A stretch of 9,172 nt of DNA from Chryseobacterium sp. (GTDB taxonomy: Bacteria > Bacteroidota > Bacteroidia > Flavobacteriales > Weeksellaceae). Shown here piece after piece: positions 1-6,724 of the stretch. The stretch is from assembly GCA_003852805.1 (NCBI GenBank), contig RDDY01000282.1, positions 1-9,172 on the forward strand, written 5' to 3'. Position numbers and translations under genes: made by a program. The stretch's first letter is position 1, and the number at the start of each line of letters is the position of its first letter. The notes under the pieces were generated by a model. It did not search any database. It saw nothing but the letters and a program-made list of their open reading frames with translations, and was not told the DNA's origin.

Positions 1-1
1 C

Positions 2-1942
2 AACCATGATTTCTGGGGAACCCTCATTACCTATATCGGCTATGTCTTCTTGTTTGTCGGCTTGTTTGTTTCACTTTTCTGGAAGGGCACGCACTTCTGG
101 AAGTTGAACAATATCCTGAAACAAGTGAGCAAGCGTAAGCTGGCGACGCTGGCGGGCCTTCTTGTTGCATTGAATCTGCAAGCGCAGACGGTGCCGAGCA
201 TACAGAATAATGCTCAAAACTCCGCGGGCAGAAGCATGCCGGCCACGCGAATCATACCTGCGGAGCAGGCGGCAGCCAACACGCATATCGACAAAGATCA
301 TGCGGATAAATTCGGTTATCTCTTGGTGCAGAACTATGAGGGCAGAATCAAGCCGATGAATACCATGGCGCTGGATGTTTTGCGTAAACTGTATAAGCAC
401 GAGAGCTTTCACGGATTGACGGCCAACCAATGGTTTCTGGCAATATCCACCGACCCGATGCTATGGACGCAGGTCCCGATCATCAAGGTAGGACCGAAAG
501 GCGGAGACGAACTGAAAAAGTTGACCCGCGCCAACGATGACGGCTACACCAGTCTGATCAATCTTTTCCCCGCGGGACCCGACGGCATGCCGCACTTTGC
601 ACTGGAAAGAGAATACAATATTGCCTTTAGAAAAAAACCGGCCGAGCAGACCAATTACGATAAAGAAGTGATTGCGGTAAATGACCGTGTTCAGGTTTTC
701 AACGGCATCCTTTCGGGGCAATATCTGCGCGTGGTTCCCGTGAAGAACGACATTAATCACCGCTGGAACTCTTGGCTGGACGAGAAGTTTGAATCCGACA
801 AAGAATCACAAGACGTGATGGGGCCTTATTTTATGAGCGTGGTAATGGCTACCCAAAACGGCGACTGGCAAAAAGCAGACGCCGAGCTGGAAGCGCTGAA
901 AACATACCAACAGACCTGGGGCAAAAACGTGGTGCCTTCCGAGACCAAGATTAAAGCCGAGGTCTTAATGAACAAGCTCAATCTGTTCTTCAAGTTGTTG
1001 ATTTTTTACACCATTGTCGGCGGTCTGTTGCTCATCTTGGCGTTTATAGAACTGTTCCGCCCCTCAAAGATTCTGCATCGCGCGGTGCAGGTGATTATTG
1101 CCATAGGCGTTGTAGGTTATATCATCCACTTGCTGGGGCTGGGCTTGCGCTGGTACGTCTCGGGCCACGCACCGTGGAGCAACGGCTACGAGGCTATTGT
1201 ATTCATCTCTTGGGTCGGCATTACGGCAGGCTTGGCGCTTTACCGAAACTCCAACGCGTTGATCCCCGCAGCGGGTTTCTTGGTGGCGGTAATCATGATG
1301 GGCTTCGCGCACGGCGGCTCGCAGCTGGATCCGCAGATCACACCGTTGGTTCCGGTGCTGAAGTCTTATTGGCTGATTGTCCATGTAGCCATCATTACAT
1401 CCAGCTACGGTTTCTTTGCCTTGTCCATGCTCATCGCGGTGATTACGCTGATGTTCTATATCGTGGCAAACCGTCGTGTTTTCAAACGCCATAATGAGAA
1501 AACCATTCGTGAACTGACAATTGTGAGCGAGATGTCTCTGACAATTGGGTTGTTCGCATTAACGGTGGGCAACTTCTTGGGCGGCGTCTGGGCAAACGAG
1601 AGTTGGGGACGCTACTGGAGCTGGGACCCGAAAGAAACCTGGGCGTTTATTTCGATTATTGTGTATGCGTTTGTCATCCACATGCGTTTGGTTCCGGGGC
1701 TGCGCGGCAGATATACGTATCATGTGGTTACCATGTTTGCGTTCTGCTCGATGGTGATGACGTATTTCGGTGTCAACTACTATCTGAGCGGTCTGCACTC
1801 TTACGCAGCGGGCGACCCGATTCCGGTGCCGGCTTGGGTGTACATCGGTTTGGCTACCATGACTACACTGAGTATCGTTTCATGGCTGCGCTATAAAAAA
1901 CACTTGACAGCAGATAAAAAATCTGAATGGCTGGAAGATTAA
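2..1942 (+). CDS. ccsA: Cytochrome c biogenesis protein, ResB-CcsA fusion (C-terminal part, 5' truncated)
   Basis: This is the heme-handling protein of System II cytochrome c maturation, a multi-pass inner-membrane protein that carries heme outward and attaches it to CXXCH motifs. The frame is open to the left edge, so the apparent TTG start at 50 is internal and the N-terminal ResB-like part is missing; 646 residues are visible. They begin with the last ResB-type membrane helix (about nt 14-90). A signal-peptide-like segment follows (131-187), then a large periplasmic region to about 970 and then CcsA-type helices. The tryptophan-rich WWD heme-binding motif lies at 1589-1642 (WANESWGRYWSWDPKETW). 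Candidate heme-ligand histidines are in SGHAPW (codon 1166), WLIVHV (codon 1382) and GLHSY (codon 1796). This layout matches the Bacteroidota fusion of roughly 1000 residues. A terminator follows the stop. It would serve the c-type cytochrome encoded at 7759-8754. The family call is very secure. Confidence 0.95.
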   Translation, partial: NHDFWGTLITYIGYVFLFVGLFVSLFWKGTHFWKLNNILKQVSKRKLATLAGLLVALNLQAQTVPSIQNNAQNSAGRSMPATRIIPAEQAAANTHIDKDHADKFGYLLVQNYEGRIKPMNTMALDVLRKLYKHESFHGLTANQWFLAISTDPMLWTQVPIIKVGPKGGDELKKLTRANDDGYTSLINLFPAGPDGMPHFALEREYNIAFRKKPAEQTNYDKEVIAVNDRVQVFNGILSGQYLRVVPVKNDINHRWNSWLDEKFESDKESQDVMGPYFMSVVMATQNGDWQKADAELEALKTYQQTWGKNVVPSETKIKAEVLMNKLNLFFKLLIFYTIVGGLLLILAFIELFRPSKILHRAVQVIIAIGVVGYIIHLLGLGLRWYVSGHAPWSNGYEAIVFISWVGITAGLALYRNSNALIPAAGFLVAVIMMGFAHGGSQLDPQITPLVPVLKSYWLIVHVAIITSSYGFFALSMLIAVITLMFYIVANRRVFKRHNEKTIRELTIVSEMSLTIGLFALTVGNFLGGVWANESWGRYWSWDPKETWAFISIIVYAFVIHMRLVPGLRGRYTYHVVTMFAFCSMVMTYFGVNYYLSGLHSYAAGDPIPVPAWVYIGLATMTTLSIVSWLRYKKHLTADKKSEWLED

Positions 1943-1963
1943 CAGCCGACCGAATAATCTAAG

Positions 1964-1992
1964 AAACTGCCCGCTTTTCGGGCAGTTTTTTA
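1964..1992 (+). terminator. Rho-independent terminator after the ResB-CcsA gene
   Basis: A perfect 10-bp stem, AAACTGCCCG (1964-1973) paired with CGGGCAGTTT (1979-1988), closes a CTTTT loop. With the last bases of the stem it gives a run of six T. It begins 21 bases after the stop codon at 1942 and has the canonical form for the + strand. The opposite strand shows a much weaker T run, so it is probably directional. It should separate the cytochrome maturation gene from the unknown membrane protein gene at 2058. Confidence 0.9.
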
Positions 1993-2057
1993 TTTGACCA
2001 AGACCTTTTCACGAACGGCTGCGCCGCGCTTGGCCAGTATTTTGTTAAGCTGAAAAT

Positions 2058-2771
2058 ATGGTTAACAAGCGCAATTTACTCAAGATTTTGGCGGTAAAAA
2101 ATGACCGCTACATTGCTACTTACCTGACGCGGGTCTTGGACAACTTGGAAAATGTCGGCAATCAAGAACAACGTTACAGTATTTGGGCCATTGTGGTGGT
2201 TTTTTTATTTGTCATTTTGGAGAACGCGCAGATCTCGTCGTTCAGCATTGCATCCATCAGTTTTACCGACGTAGATTTTATCCCGAAGGTGCTGCCCGTC
2301 GTCTATATTTATTTGGTGTTTAATCTGAAGGTAATGTCGGCACATAAAAGAGATATGCAGAATACGGTCAACTTTTTGGCAGGTGCGCTGTACCATCAGC
2401 AAGAGACCCGAAACCTGATTGAAGAATACAGAAACAGCAACGCGATTCATGTTTTGCAGCCCTATGGTTTCTTGGATACCATGACCAAACGCATCAACCA
2501 AGATCCGAGCAAAGGAAAACACTTCTTCCAGATCCTGTTTTTATTGCCGGCCATCGTAATTCCTGCAGTGCCTTACATTGCCATGGTTTATATGCTGATC
2601 TACGTGCGGATGGAATTGTATGATGACATCATAGGCGTTTTGGGTTTCTGGGTAACCATCGCCATATTCATGTTTCTGTTGCTTTACCTGACAAAAGAAT
2701 TTCTGACCGAACGCCAACGCGCTCGCGATAACCATGCATTGGCTCGCGAAATGGAAAAAGAGGAAGGGTAA
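2058..2771 (+). CDS. Four-helix membrane protein of unknown function
   Basis: I do not recognise this 237-residue protein. Four hydrophobic segments are visible at about residues 40-56, 74-92, 156-183 and 190-211. A polar, charged stretch of about 60 residues (93-155) lies between helices 2 and 3. The first 38 residues are polar, and the C-terminal tail (about 212-237) is rich in Glu, Lys and Arg and may be helical. With an even number of helices, both ends are probably cytoplasmic, and so is the middle loop. No CXXC, HXXXH, Walker or catalytic signature stands out. The ATG at 2058 is the first start after the preceding terminator, and its leader shows no clear ribosome binding site, as is usual in this phylum. 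The gene stands alone and converges on the nuclease-like gene with a 20-base gap. The reading frame is convincing; the function is open. Confidence 0.82.
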   Translation: MVNKRNLLKILAVKNDRYIATYLTRVLDNLENVGNQEQRYSIWAIVVVFLFVILENAQISSFSIASISFTDVDFIPKVLPVVYIYLVFNLKVMSAHKRDMQNTVNFLAGALYHQQETRNLIEEYRNSNAIHVLQPYGFLDTMTKRINQDPSKGKHFFQILFLLPAIVIPAVPYIAMVYMLIYVRMELYDDIIGVLGFWVTIAIFMFLLLYLTKEFLTERQRARDNHALAREMEKEEG

Positions 2772-2791
2772 GAAACGCTGGAAAAGGCAGT

Positions 2792-3211
2792 TTATACAAA
2801 ACGATAATCCGTACCCGAATATTCGGCGCGGATGTGCTGCAAGCCATTGCTGAGAATAATCTGCCGAGCGCCGATAATCGAATTATAACGCGCCACCTGC
2901 TCGAAGGTATCTTGCGTCAACTTGACGTCAGGCGCCTTAAATTCCAGTAAGATCTTGGGTTTGGTTTTCTCGGTAACCAACAGATCCAAGCGTTTTACCG
3001 TGTTGTTAAGGACGATCCTTTGCTCTGCAATCAGCGCTGAAACCGCATAACCATTACCCAAATAAAACCGAATCCAATGCTGCCTTACCCACTCCTCCGG
3101 CGTCATCAGTAACCAGCTTTTGCGCAAGAGGTCATAAATAAAAAACTTATCTTTGTCCTGCTTAAAACGGAAATCAAATTCCTCGTCAAAACACAGTTTA
3201 GGCAGCTGCAT
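2792..3211 (-). CDS. HsdR N-terminal-like PD-(D/E)XK domain protein
   Basis: This 139-residue protein resembles the stand-alone relatives of the type I restriction HsdR N-terminal domain that are common in Bacteroidota and are often encoded beside holA. The nuclease-fold core is visible: Asp76 in RLDLLV, then Glu90-x-Lys92 in LLEFKAP, which fits D...ExK. The family's TPEEWVRQH block is at residues 37-45, and the helix LTQDTFEQVARYN (98-110) follows the core. No helicase, ATPase or methyltransferase partner is nearby, so it is not a restriction system. A role in DNA metabolism is plausible only from its fold and from holA next door. The ATG at 3211 keeps the usual N-terminus of the family and lies 5 bp from the divergent holA start. 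The product ends a few residues earlier than homologues as I remember them. The family call is good; activity is unproven. Confidence 0.88.
   Translation of the reverse strand: MQLPKLCFDEEFDFRFKQDKDKFFIYDLLRKSWLLMTPEEWVRQHWIRFYLGNGYAVSALIAEQRIVLNNTVKRLDLLVTEKTKPKILLEFKAPDVKLTQDTFEQVARYNSIIGARQIILSNGLQHIRAEYSGTDYRFV
3148..3155 (+). promoter_or_regulatory. Candidate -7 promoter element for holA
   Basis: TATCTTTG matches the Bacteroidota -7 consensus TAnnTTTG exactly and lies 61 bases upstream of the holA start, inside the divergent nuclease-like gene. The nearest upstream TTG (3120-3122) is 25 bases away, a little longer than the usual spacing, so the -33 element is poor. Because the two start codons are 5 bp apart, any holA promoter must lie inside the neighbour's coding sequence, which makes this placement reasonable. 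The same octamer occurs before the flavin oxidoreductase gene at 5678. It is a weak prediction on its own. Confidence 0.35.
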
Positions 3212-3216
3212 CGGCT

Positions 3217-4254
3217 ATGGTAGAATTAGAAAGCATCGTCAAAAATATCAAAAAAAAGGATTTTCTCCCGATCTATTTTTTCCACGGCGAAGAACCTTAT
3301 TTTATCGATGCGGCCGTGAAAGTGCTGGAAAATGAGGTGCTGACCGAAGACGAAAAAGCTTTTAATCAAACCGTTGTTTACGGCAAGGATACCACTTACG
3401 AGGAAGTGCTGTCCTTGGCGCGTCAATACCCGATGATGGGTGACAGGCAGATGATTATTGTGAAAGAAGCGCAAGACCTGCAGATGACGGATAAAGCCAA
3501 TGAGGCACTTACCGCCTATGCGGAAAATCCGGTGCCGAGTACCGTTTTGGTTTTCGCCCACAAGCATAAAAAGGCAGACGCCAAGCGGAAGTCCGTCAAG
3601 AAAATAAAAGACGGTGGAATGCTGTTCTACAGCGAATCCATCAGGGATTACAAAATTGCGGCTTTCATCAAACAGCGCTGTGAGGCGTTCGGCATAAAGA
3701 CCGCGCCCAACATTCCGAATCTGTTGGCGGAGTATCTCGGGACGGATTTGTCGAGGATTGACAATGAACTTTCCAAACTGCAACTGGCACTGAAAAACGG
3801 TGAAACCCTCGATGGGACTTTGGTCGAACGGCACATAGGCATCAGCAAAGATTTCAACGTGTTTGAACTGCAGCGCGCTTTGGGAACCAAGAATATGGCT
3901 GTTGCTCTGCGCATTGTGCATTATATGGGAAAGAACCCGAAGACCAATCCGCTGCCGATGATCTTGGCCAACTTGTACAGTTTTTTTTCCAACCTGATTG
4001 TTTACCATTCTCTGCGTGGCGAGCCGGATTCCGTTATAAGTTCCACCATGGGCGTACCGCCGTTTGCGCTGAAAGATTATGCGGCCGCCGCACGCTTTTT
4101 TCCGTTGAAATACGCAACGCGCGTCATCTCTTTGTTACGTGACGCCGATTTGAAAAACAAGGGTCTCGGAGCAAACCAACTGCCCGAAGGAGAGATTCTG
4201 CTGGAACTGGTCTACAAAATTTTGAACATCGATAAAATGGCTGTCAAACTTTGA
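3217..4254 (+). CDS. holA: DNA polymerase III subunit delta
   Basis: HolA is the clamp-loader subunit that binds and opens the beta sliding clamp during replication in the cytoplasm. The 345-residue length is normal. The N-terminal domain has the family block PIYFFHGEEPYFID (residues 18-31), the degenerate nucleotide-binding region of delta. The Flavobacteria-like stretches EDEKAFNQ (44-51) and YPMMGDRQMIIVKEAQDL (71-88) follow; the YPMM region corresponds to the part of delta that contacts the clamp. The middle and C-terminal parts are helical, with an SRIDNELSKLQL-type segment and the C-terminal collar domain. The ATG at 3217 gives the usual family N-terminus, and there is no strong Shine-Dalgarno sequence. 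It is transcribed away from the nuclease-like gene and is followed by trxB after 43 bases on the same strand, so they may share a transcript. Identification is secure. Confidence 0.95.
   Translation: MVELESIVKNIKKKDFLPIYFFHGEEPYFIDAAVKVLENEVLTEDEKAFNQTVVYGKDTTYEEVLSLARQYPMMGDRQMIIVKEAQDLQMTDKANEALTAYAENPVPSTVLVFAHKHKKADAKRKSVKKIKDGGMLFYSESIRDYKIAAFIKQRCEAFGIKTAPNIPNLLAEYLGTDLSRIDNELSKLQLALKNGETLDGTLVERHIGISKDFNVFELQRALGTKNMAVALRIVHYMGKNPKTNPLPMILANLYSFFSNLIVYHSLRGEPDSVISSTMGVPPFALKDYAAAARFFPLKYATRVISLLRDADLKNKGLGANQLPEGEILLELVYKILNIDKMAVKL
3240..3247 (-). promoter_or_regulatory. Candidate -7 promoter element for the nuclease-like gene
   Basis: On the minus strand this reads TATTTTTG, an exact match to TAnnTTTG. 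It is 28 bases upstream of the minus-strand start at 3211 and lies inside the first codons of holA. I see no TTG at the expected distance further upstream. The region is A-rich (a run of A on the + strand follows), so the match may be chance. It is reported because no room for a promoter exists between the two divergent start codons. Confidence 0.25.
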
Positions 4255-4297
4255 ACAGCAAAGAATTTTTAGAAATTAAAACATAAATAAAAAGATA

Positions 4298-5242
4298 ATG
4301 GAGAATAATATATTGGATTGCGTTATAGTAGGTTCGGGCCCCGCAGGTTTTACCGCTGCCATCTATGCAGCCAGAGCAGATCTGAAACCCGAACTGTATA
4401 CGGGGATGGAGCCGGGCGGACAGCTGACCACCACTACCGATGTAGAAAACTTCCCCGGTTATCCCGACGGCATCACAGGTCCCGAAATGATGATGCAGCT
4501 GCAAAAACAGGCAGAACGCTTCGAGACAAAGGTGTATTACGAAATGATAACCAAGGTGGAGTTTGCTACCGAAAAAGGCGGCATCCATAAACTGTATGCC
4601 GGCTCTCGGGAAATCTTGGCGCGTACCGTTATTATTTCAACCGGTGCCACGGCCAAGTATTTGGGCTTGGACGATGAAAAGAAATACATGGGCGGCGGCG
4701 TTTCGGCATGTGCCACCTGCGACGGTTTCTTCTACAAAGGCAAAGAGGTAATTGTGGTAGGAGCGGGCGACACGGCAGCCGAAGAAGCCACTTATTTGTC
4801 TAAGATCGCGAGCAAGGTAACAATGCTGGTACGCCGCGATGAGTTCCGTGCGTCAAAAGTGATGGTGAAAAGGGTGATGGATACCGAGAATATCGAGGTT
4901 AAATTCAACCATGAACTTATTGGCATAAAAGGCGAAAACAGTCTGGTGGAACGTGCCGTTGTGATCAACAACAAAACCCAAGAAGAAAGCGAGTTACCGG
5001 TGCACGGTATCTTTATCGCCATTGGCCACAAACCGAATACCGAGGTCTTTGCAGGACAAATAGATCTGGAAGAAAACGGATATATCATCACCGAAGGCAA
5101 ATCCACCCGCACCAATCTGCCCGGGGTCTTTGCTGCGGGAGATGTTCAAGATCACACCTACCGTCAGGCGGTTACGGCTGCGGGCACCGGCTGCATGGCC
5201 GCAATGGATGCAGAACGGTATCTGCAAGAAATAGGGGAATAA
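4298..5242 (+). CDS. trxB: Thioredoxin-disulfide reductase
   Basis: TrxB is a cytoplasmic FAD enzyme that uses NADPH to reduce thioredoxin. At 314 residues it has the length of the low-molecular-weight class. The FAD-binding GSGPAGFTAAIYAARA is at residues 12-27, the active-site CATC at 138-141 (redox Cys138 and Cys141, followed by DG), and the NADPH-binding GAGDTAAEEA at 155-164. VRRDEFRAS (178-186) supplies the arginines expected to contact the NADPH phosphate, and the second FAD block GVFAAGDVQD is at 276-285, followed by YRQAVTAAGTGCMAA. All catalytic parts are present. The start ATG at 4298 follows an AT-rich leader without a Shine-Dalgarno sequence. No thioredoxin gene is visible here. 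The 3' end carries the ribosome binding site of crcB, and the stop is 2 bases before the crcB start, so the two are almost certainly cotranscribed. Identification is very secure. Confidence 0.97.
   Translation: MENNILDCVIVGSGPAGFTAAIYAARADLKPELYTGMEPGGQLTTTTDVENFPGYPDGITGPEMMMQLQKQAERFETKVYYEMITKVEFATEKGGIHKLYAGSREILARTVIISTGATAKYLGLDDEKKYMGGGVSACATCDGFFYKGKEVIVVGAGDTAAEEATYLSKIASKVTMLVRRDEFRASKVMVKRVMDTENIEVKFNHELIGIKGENSLVERAVVINNKTQEESELPVHGIFIAIGHKPNTEVFAGQIDLEENGYIITEGKSTRTNLPGVFAAGDVQDHTYRQAVTAAGTGCMAAMDAERYLQEIGE
5233..5238 (+). promoter_or_regulatory. Shine-Dalgarno sequence for crcB, inside the trxB 3' end
   Basis: AGGGGA lies 6 bases before the TTG at 5245. It is the best Shine-Dalgarno-like sequence I noticed in the window and decides the choice of this rare start codon. 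It overlaps the last trxB codons, which suggests that translation of crcB is coupled to termination of trxB. Confidence 0.65.
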
Positions 5243-5244
5243 AA

Positions 5245-5607
5245 TTGAAAGCCGCACTTTACATATTCTTAGGGGGCGGGCTGGGCAGCGTTTTGCGCTA
5301 CTTTGTTTCTTACTACATTTCGCGCCGGCTTATGGTCGGCGCTTTTCCGTTGGGCACTTTTCTGGTCAATCTTGCGGGTTGTTTTCTCATCGGTCTTTTT
5401 GCCGGATACTTCCTGCGTAATGAATCGGATTTGAAATATCTTATGATCGCGGGTTTCTGTGGAGGTTTTACCACCTTTTCCACTTTTTCTCTGGAGAATT
5501 ATAATCTTTGGCAACAGCAGCAGTACGGGATGTTGGCCTTGTACGTCGTGAGCAGTCTGATCGTCTGTCTTCTTGCCGTTGGGTTGGGCTTCCGGCTTTC
5601 AAAATAA
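5245..5607 (+). CDS. crcB: Fluoride ion channel CrcB (Fluc)
   Basis: CrcB/Fluc forms a dual-topology dimer in the inner membrane that lets fluoride leave the cell and so protects enzymes such as enolase. The 120-residue length is typical. Four membrane helices can be seen, with the family motifs GGGLGSVLR (residues 10-18), GTFLVN (37-42, pore Asn42) and GFCGGFTTFSTF (70-81), which contains the phenylalanines of the fluoride path and the central sodium-site region. A TTG start at 5245 is chosen because it yields the normal N-terminus, has AGGGGA 6 bases upstream and has no ATG or GTG alternative nearby in frame. It sits 2 bases after the trxB stop, so it is likely translated from the trxB message. 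I see no room for a crcB-type fluoride riboswitch directly ahead of it. A single crcB would act as a homodimer. Identification is very secure. Confidence 0.96.
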   Translation: MKAALYIFLGGGLGSVLRYFVSYYISRRLMVGAFPLGTFLVNLAGCFLIGLFAGYFLRNESDLKYLMIAGFCGGFTTFSTFSLENYNLWQQQQYGMLALYVVSSLIVCLLAVGLGFRLSK

Positions 5608-5641
5608 AATCTTTTTCGGCAGTTTTCTTGCTCGTGCATTC

Positions 5642-5655
5642 TTGATCTGCATCAA
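5642..5655. promoter_or_regulatory. Perfect FNR-type operator (TTGAT-N4-ATCAA)
   Basis: TTGATCTGCATCAA is an exact match to the FNR consensus TTGATnnnnATCAA bound by Crp/Fnr-family regulators. With ten fixed bases, about 0.01 such site is expected by chance in a window of this size. It is in the noncoding gap between crcB and the flavin oxidoreductase gene. Its centre is about 30 bases upstream of the -7 candidate at 5678-5685; if transcription starts near 5690, the site is centred near -41.5, the class II activator position. Which regulator binds here cannot be seen. Confidence 0.7.
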
Positions 5656-5657
5656 TG

Positions 5658-5685
5658 TTTGCGGATCGATATCGTTCTATCTTTG
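5658..5685 (+). promoter_or_regulatory. Candidate promoter of the flavin oxidoreductase gene
   Basis: The -7 element TATCTTTG (5678-5685) matches the Bacteroidota consensus TAnnTTTG exactly. TTTG at 5658-5661 could serve as the -33 element, with 16 bases between, slightly short of the usual spacing. A weak -33 element would fit an activator-dependent promoter, and the FNR-type palindrome lies immediately upstream. The ATG at 5701 would have a very short leader. Confidence 0.55.
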
Positions 5686-5700
5686 ATAAAAAATAACAAT

Positions 5701-6720
5701 ATGGAATTAGGAATCGGAATGTTCGGCGATTTGGCTGTGGATCCAACCACCGGCAAATTCAGAAACCCACAGGAGAAAATATCCGAGATAATAGAACAGG
5801 TAAAGTTGATGGACGAGGTCGGCATCGACGTATTTGCCATGGGCGAACACCACCGAGCGGATTATGCCGTTTCCGCTCCTGAAATGCTCTTGGCGGCCGT
5901 TGCCACGGTCACTGAGAGAATTCGCCTGTCCAGCGGTGTCACGGTGCTCAGCTCGTCTGAACCTGTGAAGGTGTATGAAGATTTTGCAACGCTTGATCTG
6001 ATATCAAACGGTCGTGCCGAGATTATGGTCGGCCGCGGCAGTTTTACCGAATCTTTCCCGCTGTACGGTTACAACCTGTCAGATTACGAGGAGCTGTTTG
6101 AGGAGAAACTCAATCTGTTGCTGAAAATCAACAACGAAGAAAATGTTACTTGGCGAGGCAGACTTCGCGCGCCTATGCATGATCAGACCGTTTATCCGCG
6201 CGCGCTGAACGGTGGTAAACTTCCTGTATGGATTGCTGTCGGCGGTACACCGCAATCGGTTTTACGCGCGGCAACGCTCGGTTTACCGTTGATTCTTGCC
6301 ATCATTGGCGGAATGCCCGCACAGTTCAAACCCTTGATTGATTATTATAAACAACAGTATACGGCCGCGGGTCACGACCCTGAGCAGATGCAGATTGCGA
6401 TACATTCTCACAGTTTGGTCAGCGATGATGAAAAGGTTCTTTCCGATTACTTTGACAAGTATAAAGAGCAGATGGATCGTATTGGCAGATCGCGCGGGTG
6501 GGCACCGTACACGCGAATGCAATATGACGGCGGCAGAAGCGCCGATGGTGCATTGTTCATAGGCAACGCCGAGCAAGTGGCGGAAAAAATCAACCGCGTG
6601 AAAGAAATGTTCGGCCTGGATCGCTTCATTGCCCACATGGATGTCGGTGATCCGTCGCACGACGTGATGACAGACTCCATTCGGCTCTTCGGCGAAAAGG
6701 TTGCGCCTTTGGTGCGTTAA
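5701..6720 (+). CDS. LLM-class flavin-dependent oxidoreductase (luciferase-like monooxygenase family)
   Basis: This 339-residue soluble protein belongs to the bacterial-luciferase-like family, whose members use reduced FMN (or F420 in other phyla) on varied, mostly unknown substrates. The TIM-barrel signatures are clear: MELGIGMFGD at the start (beta strand 1), MGEHH (residues 47-51), LSSGVTVLSSSEPVKVYED (76-94), LISNGRAEIMVGRG (100-113), and WIAVGGTPQSV (177-187), followed by IIGGMPAQFK (201-210) and the C-terminal DGALFIGNAEQV block (282-293). It matches a subgroup that is very common in Bacteroidota. The ATG at 5701 is chosen over the in-frame TTG at 5659 because the protein then begins as homologues do and because the promoter lies inside the longer version. 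It stands alone, converges on the minus-strand operon with only 4 bases between the stops, and is preceded by an FNR-type site. The substrate is unknown. Confidence 0.93.
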   Translation: MELGIGMFGDLAVDPTTGKFRNPQEKISEIIEQVKLMDEVGIDVFAMGEHHRADYAVSAPEMLLAAVATVTERIRLSSGVTVLSSSEPVKVYEDFATLDLISNGRAEIMVGRGSFTESFPLYGYNLSDYEELFEEKLNLLLKINNEENVTWRGRLRAPMHDQTVYPRALNGGKLPVWIAVGGTPQSVLRAATLGLPLILAIIGGMPAQFKPLIDYYKQQYTAAGHDPEQMQIAIHSHSLVSDDEKVLSDYFDKYKEQMDRIGRSRGWAPYTRMQYDGGRSADGALFIGNAEQVAEKINRVKEMFGLDRFIAHMDVGDPSHDVMTDSIRLFGEKVAPLVR

Positions 6721-6724
6721 TCAG

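Noticed and set aside
2765..2792. Possible frameshift at the end of the nuclease-like gene
   Set aside because: The product seems a few residues short and another frame reads YKLPFPAF after the stop, but that frame then runs on inside the neighbouring gene without a plausible end, so an ordinary short C-terminus is simpler.
2792..3211. Part of a restriction-modification or other defence system
   Set aside because: Only a stand-alone HsdR-N-like domain is present; no helicase, specificity or methylase gene is nearby, and the association with holA is typical of a housekeeping locus.
3226..4008. Long open frame of 260 codons on the minus strand opposite holA
   Set aside because: It is a shadow of holA: the + strand frame carries clear delta-subunit motifs, and the minus frame has low-complexity His/Gln/Arg-rich content without any domain.
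5659..5700. N-terminal extension of the flavin oxidoreductase from a TTG start
   Set aside because: The extension contains the promoter-like TATCTTTG and precedes the family's usual MELGIGMFGD start, so the ATG at 5701 is preferred.
5998..6013. TTGAT-N5-ATCAA near-palindrome resembling a second FNR site
   Set aside because: The spacer is 5 rather than 4 bases and it lies deep inside the flavin oxidoreductase coding sequence.
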